5,278 nucleotides of DNA from Robiginitomaculum sp. (GTDB taxonomy: Bacteria > Pseudomonadota > Alphaproteobacteria > Caulobacterales > Maricaulaceae): NCBI GenBank assembly GCA_002732905.1, contig NVTC01000013.1, positions 33,873 to 39,150 on the forward strand. Reading direction: 5' to 3'. A program made the position numbers and the translations under genes. Below are positions 1-5,278 of this stretch, one piece after another. How positions within the stretch are numbered: position 1 is the first letter of the stretch; each line of letters begins with the position of its first letter. The notes beneath the pieces are model-generated. The model was not told where the DNA came from. It ran no database searches and worked only from the letters and a program-made list of their open reading frames with translations.

Positions 1-1235
1 GCATCAAGGTCAGAACCAAATTGCGCAAATGCCGCCATTTCTCGGTATTGCGCCAGCTCGCCTTTAATAGGGCCAGCAACTTGCTTCATGGCTTTGATCT
101 GGGCCGATGAACCCACGCGGGACACAGACAGACCAACATTAAGAGCTGGGCGTATGCCTTGAAAAAACAAGTCTGTTTCCAAGAAAATCTGGCCATCGGT
201 AATAGAAATCACATTGGTCGGAATAAAGGCCGACACGTCATTGCCTTGAGTTTCGATGATCGGCAACGCCGTCATAGAACCACCGCCGTTGGCTTCGTTG
301 AGTTTCGCAGAACGCTCAAGAAGACGGGAGTGAAGATAGAACACATCACCAGGATACGCTTCACGGCCCGGAGGACGACGCAGAAGCAAAGACATCTGGC
401 GGTAAGCAACAGCCTGTTTGGACAAATCATCATAAACGATGAGAGCATGCATGCCTCCATCACGGAAAAATTCGCCCATGGCACAACCAGCGAACGGTGC
501 CAAATACTGCATAGGTGCAGGTTCTGACGCTGTCGCAGCAACAATAATGGAATATTCCATTGCGCCGTTTTCTTCGAGTGTTTTAACCAATTGCGCAACA
601 GTTGAGCGCTTCTGGCCAATCACAACATAGATACAGTAAAGCTTCTCATTTTCATCATCATTATCAAAAGCAGCTTTTTGGTTGATGATCGCATCAACGG
701 CCACAGCAGTCTTACCTGTTTGGCGGTCACCAATAATCAATTCACGTTGACCACGACCGATCGGGATCAGCGCATCAATGGCTTTGATACCAGTTTGCAC
801 AGGTTCATGCACAGATTTACGCGGGATAATTCCAGGCGCCTTCACATCCACACGGCGACGTTCTTTGGCTTTAATCGGACCTTTGCCGTCAATAGGCTCA
901 CCCAAAGCGTTCACAACGCGACCAAGCAGACCCATGCCAACTGGCACATCCACAATCTCGCCGAGACGCTTAACAGTATCGCCTTCTTTGATGCCGCGGT
1001 CATCGCCAAAAATCACGATACCGACATTGTCACTCTCGAGGTTCAGGGCCATACCTTTGACACCACCTGGAAATTCAACCATTTCACCAGCGCCAACATT
1101 GTCGAGCCCGTAAACGCGGGCAATTCCGTCACCAACGGAGAGCACTTGTCCAATGTCACTGATTTTGGCCTTAGTGCCATAACCTTTAATTTGTTTTTTT
1201 AATATGCTTGAAATTTCAGCGGCGCGAATATCCAT
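1..1235 (-). CDS. atpA: F1F0 ATP synthase subunit alpha, 3' end beyond window
   Basis: Alpha subunit of the F1 catalytic head, which carries the non-catalytic nucleotide sites of the alpha3beta3 hexamer on the cytoplasmic face of the inner membrane. One uninterrupted frame gives 411 residues beginning [16 protein letters not shown]. The P-loop GDRQTGKTA is at residues 169-177, the Walker B region LIVYDD ends at about residue 270, and VGLSVSRVG at 367-375 holds the arginine finger R373. The frame is still open at base 3; family members run to about 510 residues, so roughly 100 C-terminal residues are missing because of the window edge, not a mutation. The ATG at 1235 lies 4 bp after the atpH stop. 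GAGG at 1245-1248, inside the end of atpH, is a good ribosome binding site, so the two genes are translationally coupled. No odd residues were seen at nucleotide-binding positions. Confidence 0.98.
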   Translation of the reverse strand, partial: MDIRAAEISSILKKQIKGYGTKAKISDIGQVLSVGDGIARVYGLDNVGAGEMVEFPGGVKGMALNLESDNVGIVIFGDDRGIKEGDTVKRLGEIVDVPVGMGLLGRVVNALGEPIDGKGPIKAKERRRVDVKAPGIIPRKSVHEPVQTGIKAIDALIPIGRGQRELIIGDRQTGKTAVAVDAIINQKAAFDNDDENEKLYCIYVVIGQKRSTVAQLVKTLEENGAMEYSIIVAATASEPAPMQYLAPFAGCAMGEFFRDGGMHALIVYDDLSKQAVAYRQMSLLLRRPPGREAYPGDVFYLHSRLLERSAKLNEANGGGSMTALPIIETQGNDVSAFIPTNVISITDGQIFLETDLFFQGIRPALNVGLSVSRVGSSAQIKAMKQVAGPIKGELAQYREMAAFAQFGSDLD

Positions 1236-1239
1236 GTTC

Positions 1240-1797
1240 TTAAGCCTCTTTCATTGCTAATTTTAAACCCTCAAGTTTTGTTTTCAGGGTTGCATCATAA
1301 TATCTGGATCCGATTTTAACGGCGAATCCACCAAGTAGTTCCGGATCAACGGCAGTTTCTAGTGTAACTGAGTGTCCGAGTGATTTCTTTAAATTTGCCG
1401 AGATCGACTTGACCTGCGCGGCAGTTAGTTTTTTCGCTGAAGTAACAAGCGCACTTTCCGTACCACGACGCTCAGCCAGCATTTGTTCAAATGCAACGAT
1501 CATAGATGGTAGTTCGCCAGAGCGGCCATTGTCTGCAACAGTGCCAATAAAGTTTTTGGTTAATTTACTAAATTTGGCTTTGGTAGCCAAAGCTAGCATG
1601 GCCTTTGCCTTATTAGCGTCCGATATTACGGGGCTCGCAGCCATTTCCACTAAGTCAGCACTCGTGGTAAACATTGCTTTCAAAGACCTTAAATCTTTTT
1701 CTATTACTTTCAGCGACTTCGTCTCTTCAGCCAACCCCAAAAGAGCAGAGGCGTAGCGGTTGGCCGCTTCACTTGTAATGGCAATCGCGTTTGACAT
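1240..1797 (-). CDS. atpH: F1F0 ATP synthase subunit delta (OSCP family)
   Basis: Delta subunit, part of the peripheral stalk, joining the top of the alpha3beta3 head to the b subunits. The product has 185 residues, normal for the family. The N-terminal helical domain includes [14 protein letters not shown] at residues 12-25. The C-terminal signature follows: [12 protein letters not shown] near 117-128, then [19 protein letters not shown] at 151-169. The frame stays open upstream to a GTG at 1917, but those 40 extra residues (rich in F, Y, C and S) do not look like a delta N-terminus. I therefore place the start at ATG 1797, which gives the usual short N-terminus. Its ribosome binding site is weak (GGA about 9 nt upstream). 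It is the first gene of an F1-type operon with atpA immediately downstream, and F0 genes are not adjacent, as is usual in Alphaproteobacteria. Confidence 0.96.
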   Translation of the reverse strand: MSNAIAITSEAANRYASALLGLAEETKSLKVIEKDLRSLKAMFTTSADLVEMAASPVISDANKAKAMLALATKAKFSKLTKNFIGTVADNGRSGELPSMIVAFEQMLAERRGTESALVTSAKKLTAAQVKSISANLKKSLGHSVTLETAVDPELLGGFAVKIGSRYYDATLKTKLEGLKLAMKEA

Positions 1798-2002
1798 GCA
1801 AAAGGTCCATAATTGCGCCGTTTTACTTAATGATAATTCGGCGGATAAATCCAAAAAACTACAGGTATTCCGATAAAAATACCCAAAATAAGTCGAATCG
1901 CGCAAGTCACCCTGCACGAAATTCGCCCGCTCTTAGCACGGCTTTTTTTTGATTCCAAGCGTTGTTTTACACTGTTTTCATAGTGTACGCATTTGCTTCT
2001 TA
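1798..2002 (-). promoter_or_regulatory. Leader and probable promoter region of the atpHA operon
   Basis: This 205-bp gap separates the end of the copper-related genes from atpH, all on the same strand. It should hold the atp promoter. The best candidate by eye on the minus strand is TTGCGC (about 1903-1908) followed 17-18 bp later by an AT-rich GTATTT/TATTTT element (about 1880-1885). The match is weak and no start site can be fixed. An A8 tract on the minus strand (1943-1950) lies upstream. I see no hairpin followed by a T-run on the minus strand, so transcription of the copper genes may continue into atpH. Confidence 0.35.
1968..1987. repeat. 6-bp inverted repeat (TACACT/AGTGTA)
   Basis: TACACT at 1968-1973 and AGTGTA at 1982-1987 form a perfect 6-bp stem with an 8-nt loop, 16 bp beyond the stop of the 31-codon ORF. 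Neither strand has a T-run directly after the stem, so it is not a convincing intrinsic terminator. It might be a weak 3'-end structure or an operator-like dyad, or chance. Confidence 0.3.
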
Positions 2003-2098
2003 TCAGGTATCAGACCCCCTACGGATACTTAGCAATACTCCTGATACCAACAAAATGAGCACAATGCCCGTAGACACTAAATTTCCGTCCACGCCCAT
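2003..2098 (-). CDS. 31-residue single-helix membrane ORF, likely detached fourth helix of the upstream protein
   Basis: The ORF starts at ATG 2098, two bases after the TAG of the preceding gene (TAG-TA-ATG), and ends at TGA 2003-2005. The peptide begins MGVDGNLVSTGIVLIL, has one hydrophobic helix at about residues 9-25 and ends in IRRGSDT, so the Arg pair predicts a cytoplasmic C-terminus. There is no clear ribosome binding site of its own, so translation would depend on re-initiation after the TAG. The same frame remains open for several codons upstream, reading HEHLV just before this Met. Joined to the preceding protein at DPG, this gives an ordinary-looking four-helix protein. It could therefore be a real separately translated small protein, or only the 3' part of a frameshifted gene; I favour the second. 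Confidence 0.5.
   Translation of the reverse strand: MGVDGNLVSTGIVLILLVSGVLLSIRRGSDT
2006..2048. repeat. 8-bp inverted repeat with 27-nt spacer (GGTATCAG/CTGATACC)
   Basis: GGTATCAG at 2006-2013 and CTGATACC at 2041-2048 are perfect inverted copies. They lie within the 3' half of the 31-codon ORF, and the left arm directly abuts its TGA stop. A related GGATAC occurs in the loop. In RNA it could fold into a long-loop hairpin at the end of the copper mRNA, but there is no following T-run. Function unknown; chance cannot be excluded. Confidence 0.4.
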
Positions 2099-2100
2099 TA

Positions 2101-2442
2101 CTAAATGCTCATGCCAGGATCGTGCAATTCAACGCCTATTCTTGCGCGAGAAGCAACAGCAACATAGAAGCCCATGGTAAACGCCATGCCCAAATATGCC
2201 ATTAGACGTACAGACCGCCCTGTACCGTGTAGATTTTCGCCCCAAATTGCCCATAACATGACTGGCAGAGCCATCAAATTCCCGTAAAGCACCCATGTCA
2301 GATGAAACCGCGCATGGGGTGTCCAATGTTCAGAACCAATATGGCTAGCGCCAAAATCCACTGCAAAAGGTATGAGCGCATACATACACAGACCCAAACT
2401 CACCAATGTTTTTGCAACTAGCAATTTTTTCTCATATGTCAT
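2101..2442 (-). CDS. Small integral membrane protein with His-rich loop, unknown function
   Basis: A 113-residue inner-membrane protein with three predicted helices at about residues 8-29, 48-68 and 78-98. The loop after helix 1 (residues 30-47), predicted to face the periplasm, contains HIGSEHWTPHARFH, with four His and one Trp. This HW-PHARFH pattern recalls uncharacterised small multi-helix membrane proteins; I do not assign a named family. Its start at ATG 2442 is supported by a strong AAGGAG. That site overlaps the stop of the multicopper oxidase gene, with only 9 bp between the two genes, so they should be co-transcribed and coupled. The context suggests a role in copper or redox handling, but this is guilt by association. 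The C-terminus appears truncated by a frameshift that removes a fourth helix. Confidence 0.8.
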   Translation of the reverse strand: MTYEKKLLVAKTLVSLGLCMYALIPFAVDFGASHIGSEHWTPHARFHLTWVLYGNLMALPVMLWAIWGENLHGTGRSVRLMAYLGMAFTMGFYVAVASRARIGVELHDPGMSI

Positions 2443-2447
2443 GTGAA

Positions 2448-2453
2448 CTCCTT
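2448..2453 (-). promoter_or_regulatory. Ribosome binding site AAGGAG overlapping upstream stop codon
   Basis: AAGGAG sits 5 nt before the ATG at 2442 and shares bases with the TAA (2452-2454) that ends the multicopper oxidase gene. It fixes the start of the small membrane protein and indicates coupled translation. Confidence 0.85.
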
Positions 2454-4587
2454 AAAAATTTAACCTTGCCCCAACGCCCCATCCTTCTTCACTGTCCCAC
2501 CCAGCCGCCAAAGCAAGTTTCTTATTGAATTCATAGGCAAAGCCTACGCGGTACTCTTCGTCGGTCGAGGCTTCCCATTCCATTTGCAAGCGCTCAGTGA
2601 GTTGTAGCTCTGAGCTGACTTCCAGCTCCACATGCCCATCCGTGGCCAATTGCAAATCCGTTTTTATTAGCAAAGGCAAAACATATTGCACACCGATAAC
2701 GCCGTTAGTTTCGCTACTGGCAAAACCTTCACGCTCACTCCTTACTCCGCCGTAAACCGACATATACCGGCTTAGATAACGCTTGGCATGGACTTGCACA
2801 TCATAGGCACCATCATAATTCCAGTCATATTCCAATTCCACAGCAGTATCAGAGTTTGATAGGTTGGCCATGCCGTAAGCTAAATTATGATTTATGGTAT
2901 GTGAATTGGCCGCGTACCACTTATCATGAGCGATTTGGCTGCGCCGCTCATCCGTGTAATTGGTACTATTCACATAGCTGACCACCCGCGCCATACCGCC
3001 CATCATATGATACAGGTTATGACAGTGGAAAAACCAGTCTTTCTCTTCATTGGCTGCAAACTCGATGATCACGGTTTCCATAGGCGGTACATTGACCGTG
3101 TGCTTGAGCGGGCTGAATTTACCCTGTCCGTTCAAGACGCGAAAGAAATGTCCGTGCAGATGGATGGGGTGGTGCATCATGGTTTCATTTTTAAGGACAA
3201 AACGTACAGTCTCGCCTTTCTTAATTTTGATACTATCTGCTTTGGACAGAACCGTATTGTTGAACGACCAAACATAACGTTCCATATTGCCCGTGAGCGA
3301 TAGGTTAACCGTACGCAGATTGGTTTGCGGCAAACTAGTGTCTACAGGCGACCGAACGGCTTTATAATCAGTCATATGAGCGATGACATCCGTGTCACCA
3401 TCACCCATATCCATAGCAGTCATATCATGCCCCATAGCTGAATGGTCCATTTCAGGTTCGTCCATTTCGAGTTTGTCCATGTCCATATCACCCATGTCAT
3501 GGCCCATTCCATTGCTCATATTGGGCATATTCATCATATCATGACTAGACAAATACAGGTTCGGGCGTGGAATATCAGGTGCTGGCATTTTATGTCCCTC
3601 GCCTAGCCATGCCGAAGAATAACCCGTCCCGTCTTCCGATGTAGCCCGAAGCTCGTAGGCCATACCCATCGGAAGTGTAACCAGCACATCATATGTCTCA
3701 GCAACGGCCATGCGCAGGCGTTTAACCTTTATCGGTTCAATATCAATTCCGTCGGTAGCAATGATCGTCATGGGCCCGCCTGAAAATTCCACATTGAAAT
3801 AGGAAGACGCTGCGGCATTGACCAAACGCAACTTCACTGTCTGCCCACCTTCAGCTTCGCCGAGGTCTATCGATTGCTTACCATTGGCCAAAAACGCATC
3901 ATAACCGACATCAGAAATGTCCATTGGCCCCATGCGTGACCATGAACCTTGTAGTCTGTTCTTAATAGCTTCACGACCGTTAGCCAAGACACCCGCCCAA
4001 GACTGTACCGAGCCTTTCTTGAGCGCATAATAATCCCCGTCCTTTTTCAGATTGGCAAGGATATGTAGAGGATCTTCGTCAGACCAATCCGAAAACACGA
4101 TGACATGCTCATCAGGCTCATCCATCATGTCCATTTTAGACGTATCCATTGTTGGCTTTGGGTGCAAAACCATAGCGCCGTAAACGCCGCGTTGCTCCTG
4201 CAATCCTGTATGAGAATGATACCAATAAGTACCGCTCTGAATAATCGGGTATTCGAATGTATGCGAGCTACCTGCCGCAATAGGTGAAGTGGTCAAAATT
4301 GGCACTCCATCTTGCTCATTAGGGAGTAAAATACCATGCCAATGAATAGAAGTCTGCACATCCATCTTATTGTTAAAGGTCACGCGTAAAATATCGCCCT
4401 CAGTTGCCTCAATGACAGGCCCCGGTGTACCGCCGTCTATAGTCATACCTTCAACAGGCGTCCCCGTCTTGTTAAGCATCTGTTTGGCAATATCAAATTC
4501 ATAGACTACGGTTTTCGCAAACGCAGACTGCCCAACCAAAAGCGTGAATAGCATCAGAAAATATCTCATCATGTTCCAGTCTGTCAT
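2452..4587 (-). CDS. copA: CopA-type multicopper oxidase fused to a CopB-like C-terminal beta-barrel
   Basis: A 711-residue exported copper-resistance oxidase, expected to oxidise Cu(I) in the periplasm using O2. A Sec-type signal peptide (MMRYFLMLFTLLVGQSAFA, cut near A24-K25) replaces the twin-arginine signal usual for CopA/PcoA. All copper ligands are visible: HWHG at 82-85, HSH at 124-126, HPIHLHGH at 473-480, and HCHNLYHMMGGM at 521-532, giving type 1 ligands H473, C522, H527 and axial M532. A Met/Asp/His-rich stretch spans residues 349-395. The oxidase fold ends near residue 540. About 155 further residues look like amphipathic beta strands and end in GVGARLNF, a typical outer-membrane terminal strand with final Phe. 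They resemble the C-terminal part of CopB. I kept the first ATG (4587); Met6 or Met7 are plausible alternative starts. It leads a minus-strand operon with the small membrane protein gene. Confidence 0.93.
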   Translation of the reverse strand: MTDWNMMRYFLMLFTLLVGQSAFAKTVVYEFDIAKQMLNKTGTPVEGMTIDGGTPGPVIEATEGDILRVTFNNKMDVQTSIHWHGILLPNEQDGVPILTTSPIAAGSSHTFEYPIIQSGTYWYHSHTGLQEQRGVYGAMVLHPKPTMDTSKMDMMDEPDEHVIVFSDWSDEDPLHILANLKKDGDYYALKKGSVQSWAGVLANGREAIKNRLQGSWSRMGPMDISDVGYDAFLANGKQSIDLGEAEGGQTVKLRLVNAAASSYFNVEFSGGPMTIIATDGIDIEPIKVKRLRMAVAETYDVLVTLPMGMAYELRATSEDGTGYSSAWLGEGHKMPAPDIPRPNLYLSSHDMMNMPNMSNGMGHDMGDMDMDKLEMDEPEMDHSAMGHDMTAMDMGDGDTDVIAHMTDYKAVRSPVDTSLPQTNLRTVNLSLTGNMERYVWSFNNTVLSKADSIKIKKGETVRFVLKNETMMHHPIHLHGHFFRVLNGQGKFSPLKHTVNVPPMETVIIEFAANEEKDWFFHCHNLYHMMGGMARVVSYVNSTNYTDERRSQIAHDKWYAANSHTINHNLAYGMANLSNSDTAVELEYDWNYDGAYDVQVHAKRYLSRYMSVYGGVRSEREGFASSETNGVIGVQYVLPLLIKTDLQLATDGHVELEVSSELQLTERLQMEWEASTDEEYRVGFAYEFNKKLALAAGWDSEEGWGVGARLNF
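2455..2919 (-). other. CopB-like beta-barrel extension of the multicopper oxidase
   Basis: Residues about 557-711. After a polar linker containing DERRSQ, the sequence shows repeated alternating strands separated by short turns: AVELEYDWNY, YDVQVHAKRY, MSVYGGV, GVIGVQYV, TDLQLATDG, HVELEVSSELQL, RLQMEWEA, YRVGFAYEF, LALAAGW and VGARLNF. This makes roughly ten or eleven strands. A tract of the type TDLQL-DG-VELE-ELQLTERL followed by a YEFNKKLA strand recalls the end of the outer-membrane copper protein CopB, normally a separate and longer gene next to copA. The link to CopB is by eye only; a generic small outer-membrane barrel is the alternative. Confidence 0.65.
3403..3543 (-). other. Met/Asp/His-rich copper-binding segment of the oxidase
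   Basis: Residues 349-395 contain 14 Met between positions 351 and 394, in short units such as MGHDM, DMDMD and EMD. Two copies of MGHDM occur (361-365 and 385-389). Such Met-rich inserts in CopA and CueO-type oxidases bind Cu(I) and help deliver it to the type 1 site. At DNA level this appears as repeated GACATG/GATATG-like words. Confidence 0.8.
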
Positions 4588-4707
4588 ATTTTTACTTGGC
4601 TAGCACATGTAGTTGAAAATGCACATAAATTTCACGCCATATAAAACCTTGCAATCCCCCTCTCGTTGTATAGTGTTTCATTACCATTAAAAAAAGGGGA
4701 GGGTCAC
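4588..4707. promoter_or_regulatory. Divergent promoter region between the copper operon and the lipoprotein gene
   Basis: This 120-bp AT-rich intergenic region must drive both flanking genes. For the plus-strand lipoprotein, TATAGT at 4669-4674 is a good -10 box, with CTTGCA (4648-4653) as a -35 at a rather short 15-bp spacing. For the minus-strand oxidase, the palindromic TTGCAA (4649-4654) could serve as a -35, followed after about 17 bp by a weak AATTTA/ATTTAT -10. GCACAT occurs twice in direct orientation (4603-4608 and 4621-4626, 18 bp apart) between the putative oxidase promoter and its start. I could not find a recognisable CueR or CusR/CopR dyad. Promoter positions are guesses. Confidence 0.4.
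4696..4703 (+). promoter_or_regulatory. Strong ribosome binding site fixing the lipoprotein start
   Basis: GGGGAGGG lies 4 nt before the ATG at 4708. It favours that start over the in-frame ATG at 4666, which would overlap the likely -10 box and place 14 unhelpful residues before the lipoprotein signal. Confidence 0.8.
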
Positions 4708-5175
4708 ATGACAAAATTACCAATACTGGCAGCTACATTAACAATTGTTCTTTTATCTGCATGCGCGACATACACACCACCAGCTGAAAAAGACATCATA
4801 ACCTCACGAACAATGGATGTGAGCTATGATATTGCTTGGGCAAAAGCGACAGAATGGTTCGCAAATAGCAATGTACCAATAAAAAACATTGCCAAAGATT
4901 CTGGATTAATTGCAACGGAATACCGATTACGGGCAAATTCAGACCAGATAGATTGTGGCGAAGCAACTGGAATGGTGGTTATCACAAATAAAACAGCTAA
5001 TATGAATATCTTCATAAAAGAAAAATCTCCGCTATCAGTTTCCGTTTCAATTAATGTGTTTGGTAATGCCGAAGCAATTACAATGCAGGGCTCTGCCTAT
5101 GAAACTAGAAAACGAATAGAATGCATTTCTTCTGGAGTACTTGAACGCGAAATATTGAGTGCCATTGACAATTAA
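4708..5175 (+). CDS. Lipoprotein of unknown function
   Basis: A 155-residue predicted lipoprotein. The signal peptide MTKLPILAATLTIVLLSAC ends in the lipobox LLSAC, so Cys19 would be lipidated. Ala follows it, with no Asp at +2, which suggests sorting to the outer membrane facing the periplasm. The mature part begins with a short Pro-rich linker. It then shows a VSYDIAWAKATEWF helix and a KDSGLIATEY strand (63-72), followed by DCG at 82-84 and IECISSGVLE at 137-146. The only two mature cysteines besides Cys19, C83 and C139, could form a disulfide. The order helix, SG-I strand and late C-SG-LE recalls small periplasmic lipoproteins of unknown role; I give no family name. The gene is visibly more AT-rich than its neighbours. 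It is divergent from the copper oxidase gene and converges on priA with 4 bp between stops. A copper role is possible only by position. Confidence 0.85.
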   Translation: MTKLPILAATLTIVLLSACATYTPPAEKDIITSRTMDVSYDIAWAKATEWFANSNVPIKNIAKDSGLIATEYRLRANSDQIDCGEATGMVVITNKTANMNIFIKEKSPLSVSVSINVFGNAEAITMQGSAYETRKRIECISSGVLEREILSAIDN

Positions 5176-5179
5176 GTAG

Positions 5180-5278
5180 TCACATAAATCCTTGCGGGTC
5201 TATGTCGATAGCGAATTTAATTTTATGAGGTGTGCGGACGCGAGATTTCCAGCTACGCATATATGCTGATAGATTTAC
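5180..5278 (-). CDS. priA: Probable PriA primosomal helicase, C-terminal end only
   Basis: The minus-strand frame entering at 5278 is open for 32 codons and ends at TGA 5180-5182. It reads LSAYMRSWKSRVR near the edge and closes with KIKFAIDIDPQGFM. A terminal strand of the type (I/V)D(V/I)DP-x-x-F-hydrophobic just before the stop is characteristic of PriA, the 3'-5' helicase that restarts stalled replication forks. Position supports this: priA commonly precedes atpH on the same strand in Alphaproteobacteria. The rest of the gene lies beyond the window. The fragment is short, so the call rests on the terminal motif plus expected gene order. Confidence 0.7.
   Translation of the reverse strand, partial: VNLSAYMRSWKSRVRTPHKIKFAIDIDPQGFM

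Larger units (their letters stand above)
2003..2442 (-). pseudogene. Probable frameshifted four-helix membrane protein gene (whole locus)
   Basis: The two ORFs at 2101-2442 and 2003-2098 look like halves of one gene. At codon 110 (GGC, 2113-2115) the current frame reads DPGMSI and stops. Shifting by one base there, so that the C at 2113 is read again as part of CAT, gives DPG-HEHLVMGVDGNLV and continues through a fourth hydrophobic helix to IRRGSDT, for a total of 146 residues. The joined protein has four helices with N- and C-termini both predicted inside, in agreement with Lys-Lys at the N-terminus and Arg-Arg at the C-terminus; the first part alone leaves its tail outside. Causes could be a one-base deletion, a sequencing error or, less likely, a -1 ribosomal frameshift, since no classical slippery heptamer is present. 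Confidence 0.5.

Noticed and set aside
159..1202. Several open frames on both strands (159-527, 272-619, 439-630, 678-1202, 778-1113)
   Set aside because: All overlap atpA, whose minus-strand frame gives an unmistakable alpha subunit. They have no recognisable domains and are shadows.
1409..1756. Plus-strand 115-residue open frame
   Set aside because: Antisense to atpH, which is well supported; no ribosome binding site or domain.
1798..1917. N-terminal 40-residue extension of atpH from GTG 1917
   Set aside because: The extra residues do not resemble a delta-subunit N-terminus. ATG 1797 gives the normal length and leaves room for a promoter.
1926..1950. Possible plus-strand terminator ending in T8 (GCC...GGC then a T-run)
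   Set aside because: The stem has only 3 bp and no plus-strand gene lies upstream to terminate.
1962..2180. Plus-strand 72-residue open frame
   Set aside because: It runs antisense to the small membrane protein genes, lacks a ribosome binding site and has a low-complexity Gln/Arg-rich end.
2129..2326. Minus-strand 65-residue frame inside the small membrane protein gene
   Set aside because: It is an out-of-frame shadow of the coupled 113-codon gene, which has the AAGGAG site and clear helices.
2926..4287. Plus-strand frames at 2926-3303, 3050-3277 and 4105-4287
   Set aside because: Antisense to the multicopper oxidase coding sequence, with no start signals or recognisable domains.
4656..4703. 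CCCTC and GAGGG complementarity that might hide the lipoprotein ribosome binding site
   Set aside because: The CCCTC segment lies upstream of the likely -10 box, so it would not be part of the transcript; 5 bp is also within chance.
4824..5015. Minus-strand 63-residue frame beginning with a hydrophobic stretch
   Set aside because: It looks signal-peptide-like, but lies antisense to the lipoprotein gene, which has a strong ribosome binding site and a proper lipobox.

Overview
The window looks like chromosomal DNA of an alphaproteobacterium of moderate G+C content. Evidence is an atpH-atpA pair that starts an F1-ATPase operon (the alphaproteobacterial arrangement, with the F0 genes elsewhere) and, at the far end on the same strand, 32 residues that look like the C-terminus of the primosomal helicase PriA. 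PriA is a common upstream neighbour of atpH in this class. No RNA gene, IS element or CRISPR array was seen.

Layout from right to left, the direction of most genes: (1) 5180-5278, minus: last codons of a probable priA. (2) 4708-5175, plus: a 155-residue AT-rich outer-membrane-type lipoprotein of unknown function, convergent with priA with only 4 bp between their stop codons. (3) 4588-4707: a 120-bp divergent promoter region. (4) 2452-4587, minus: a 711-residue CopA-type multicopper oxidase carrying a C-terminal CopB-like beta-barrel extension. (5) 2101-2442, minus: a small His-containing membrane protein, tightly coupled to the oxidase gene. (6) 2003-2098, minus: a 31-codon transmembrane ORF. 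Its upstream reading frame suggests it is the detached fourth helix of the previous protein, separated by a single-base frameshift. (7) 1798-2002: leader and promoter region of the atp operon. (8) 1240-1797, minus: atpH. (9) 1-1235, minus: atpA, cut by the window edge about 100 codons before its expected end.

Reading as a whole: a housekeeping priA/atpHA junction appears to have been opened by a cassette of about 3 kb. The cassette holds a copper-detoxification unit (oxidase/barrel fusion plus small membrane protein) and a divergent lipoprotein gene. The multicopper oxidase keeps every expected copper ligand and has a Met/Asp/His-rich loop, so it is probably an active periplasmic Cu(I) oxidase. 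The unusual points are the oxidase-barrel fusion, the split small membrane protein, and the lack of a clear terminator between the copper genes and the ATP synthase operon.
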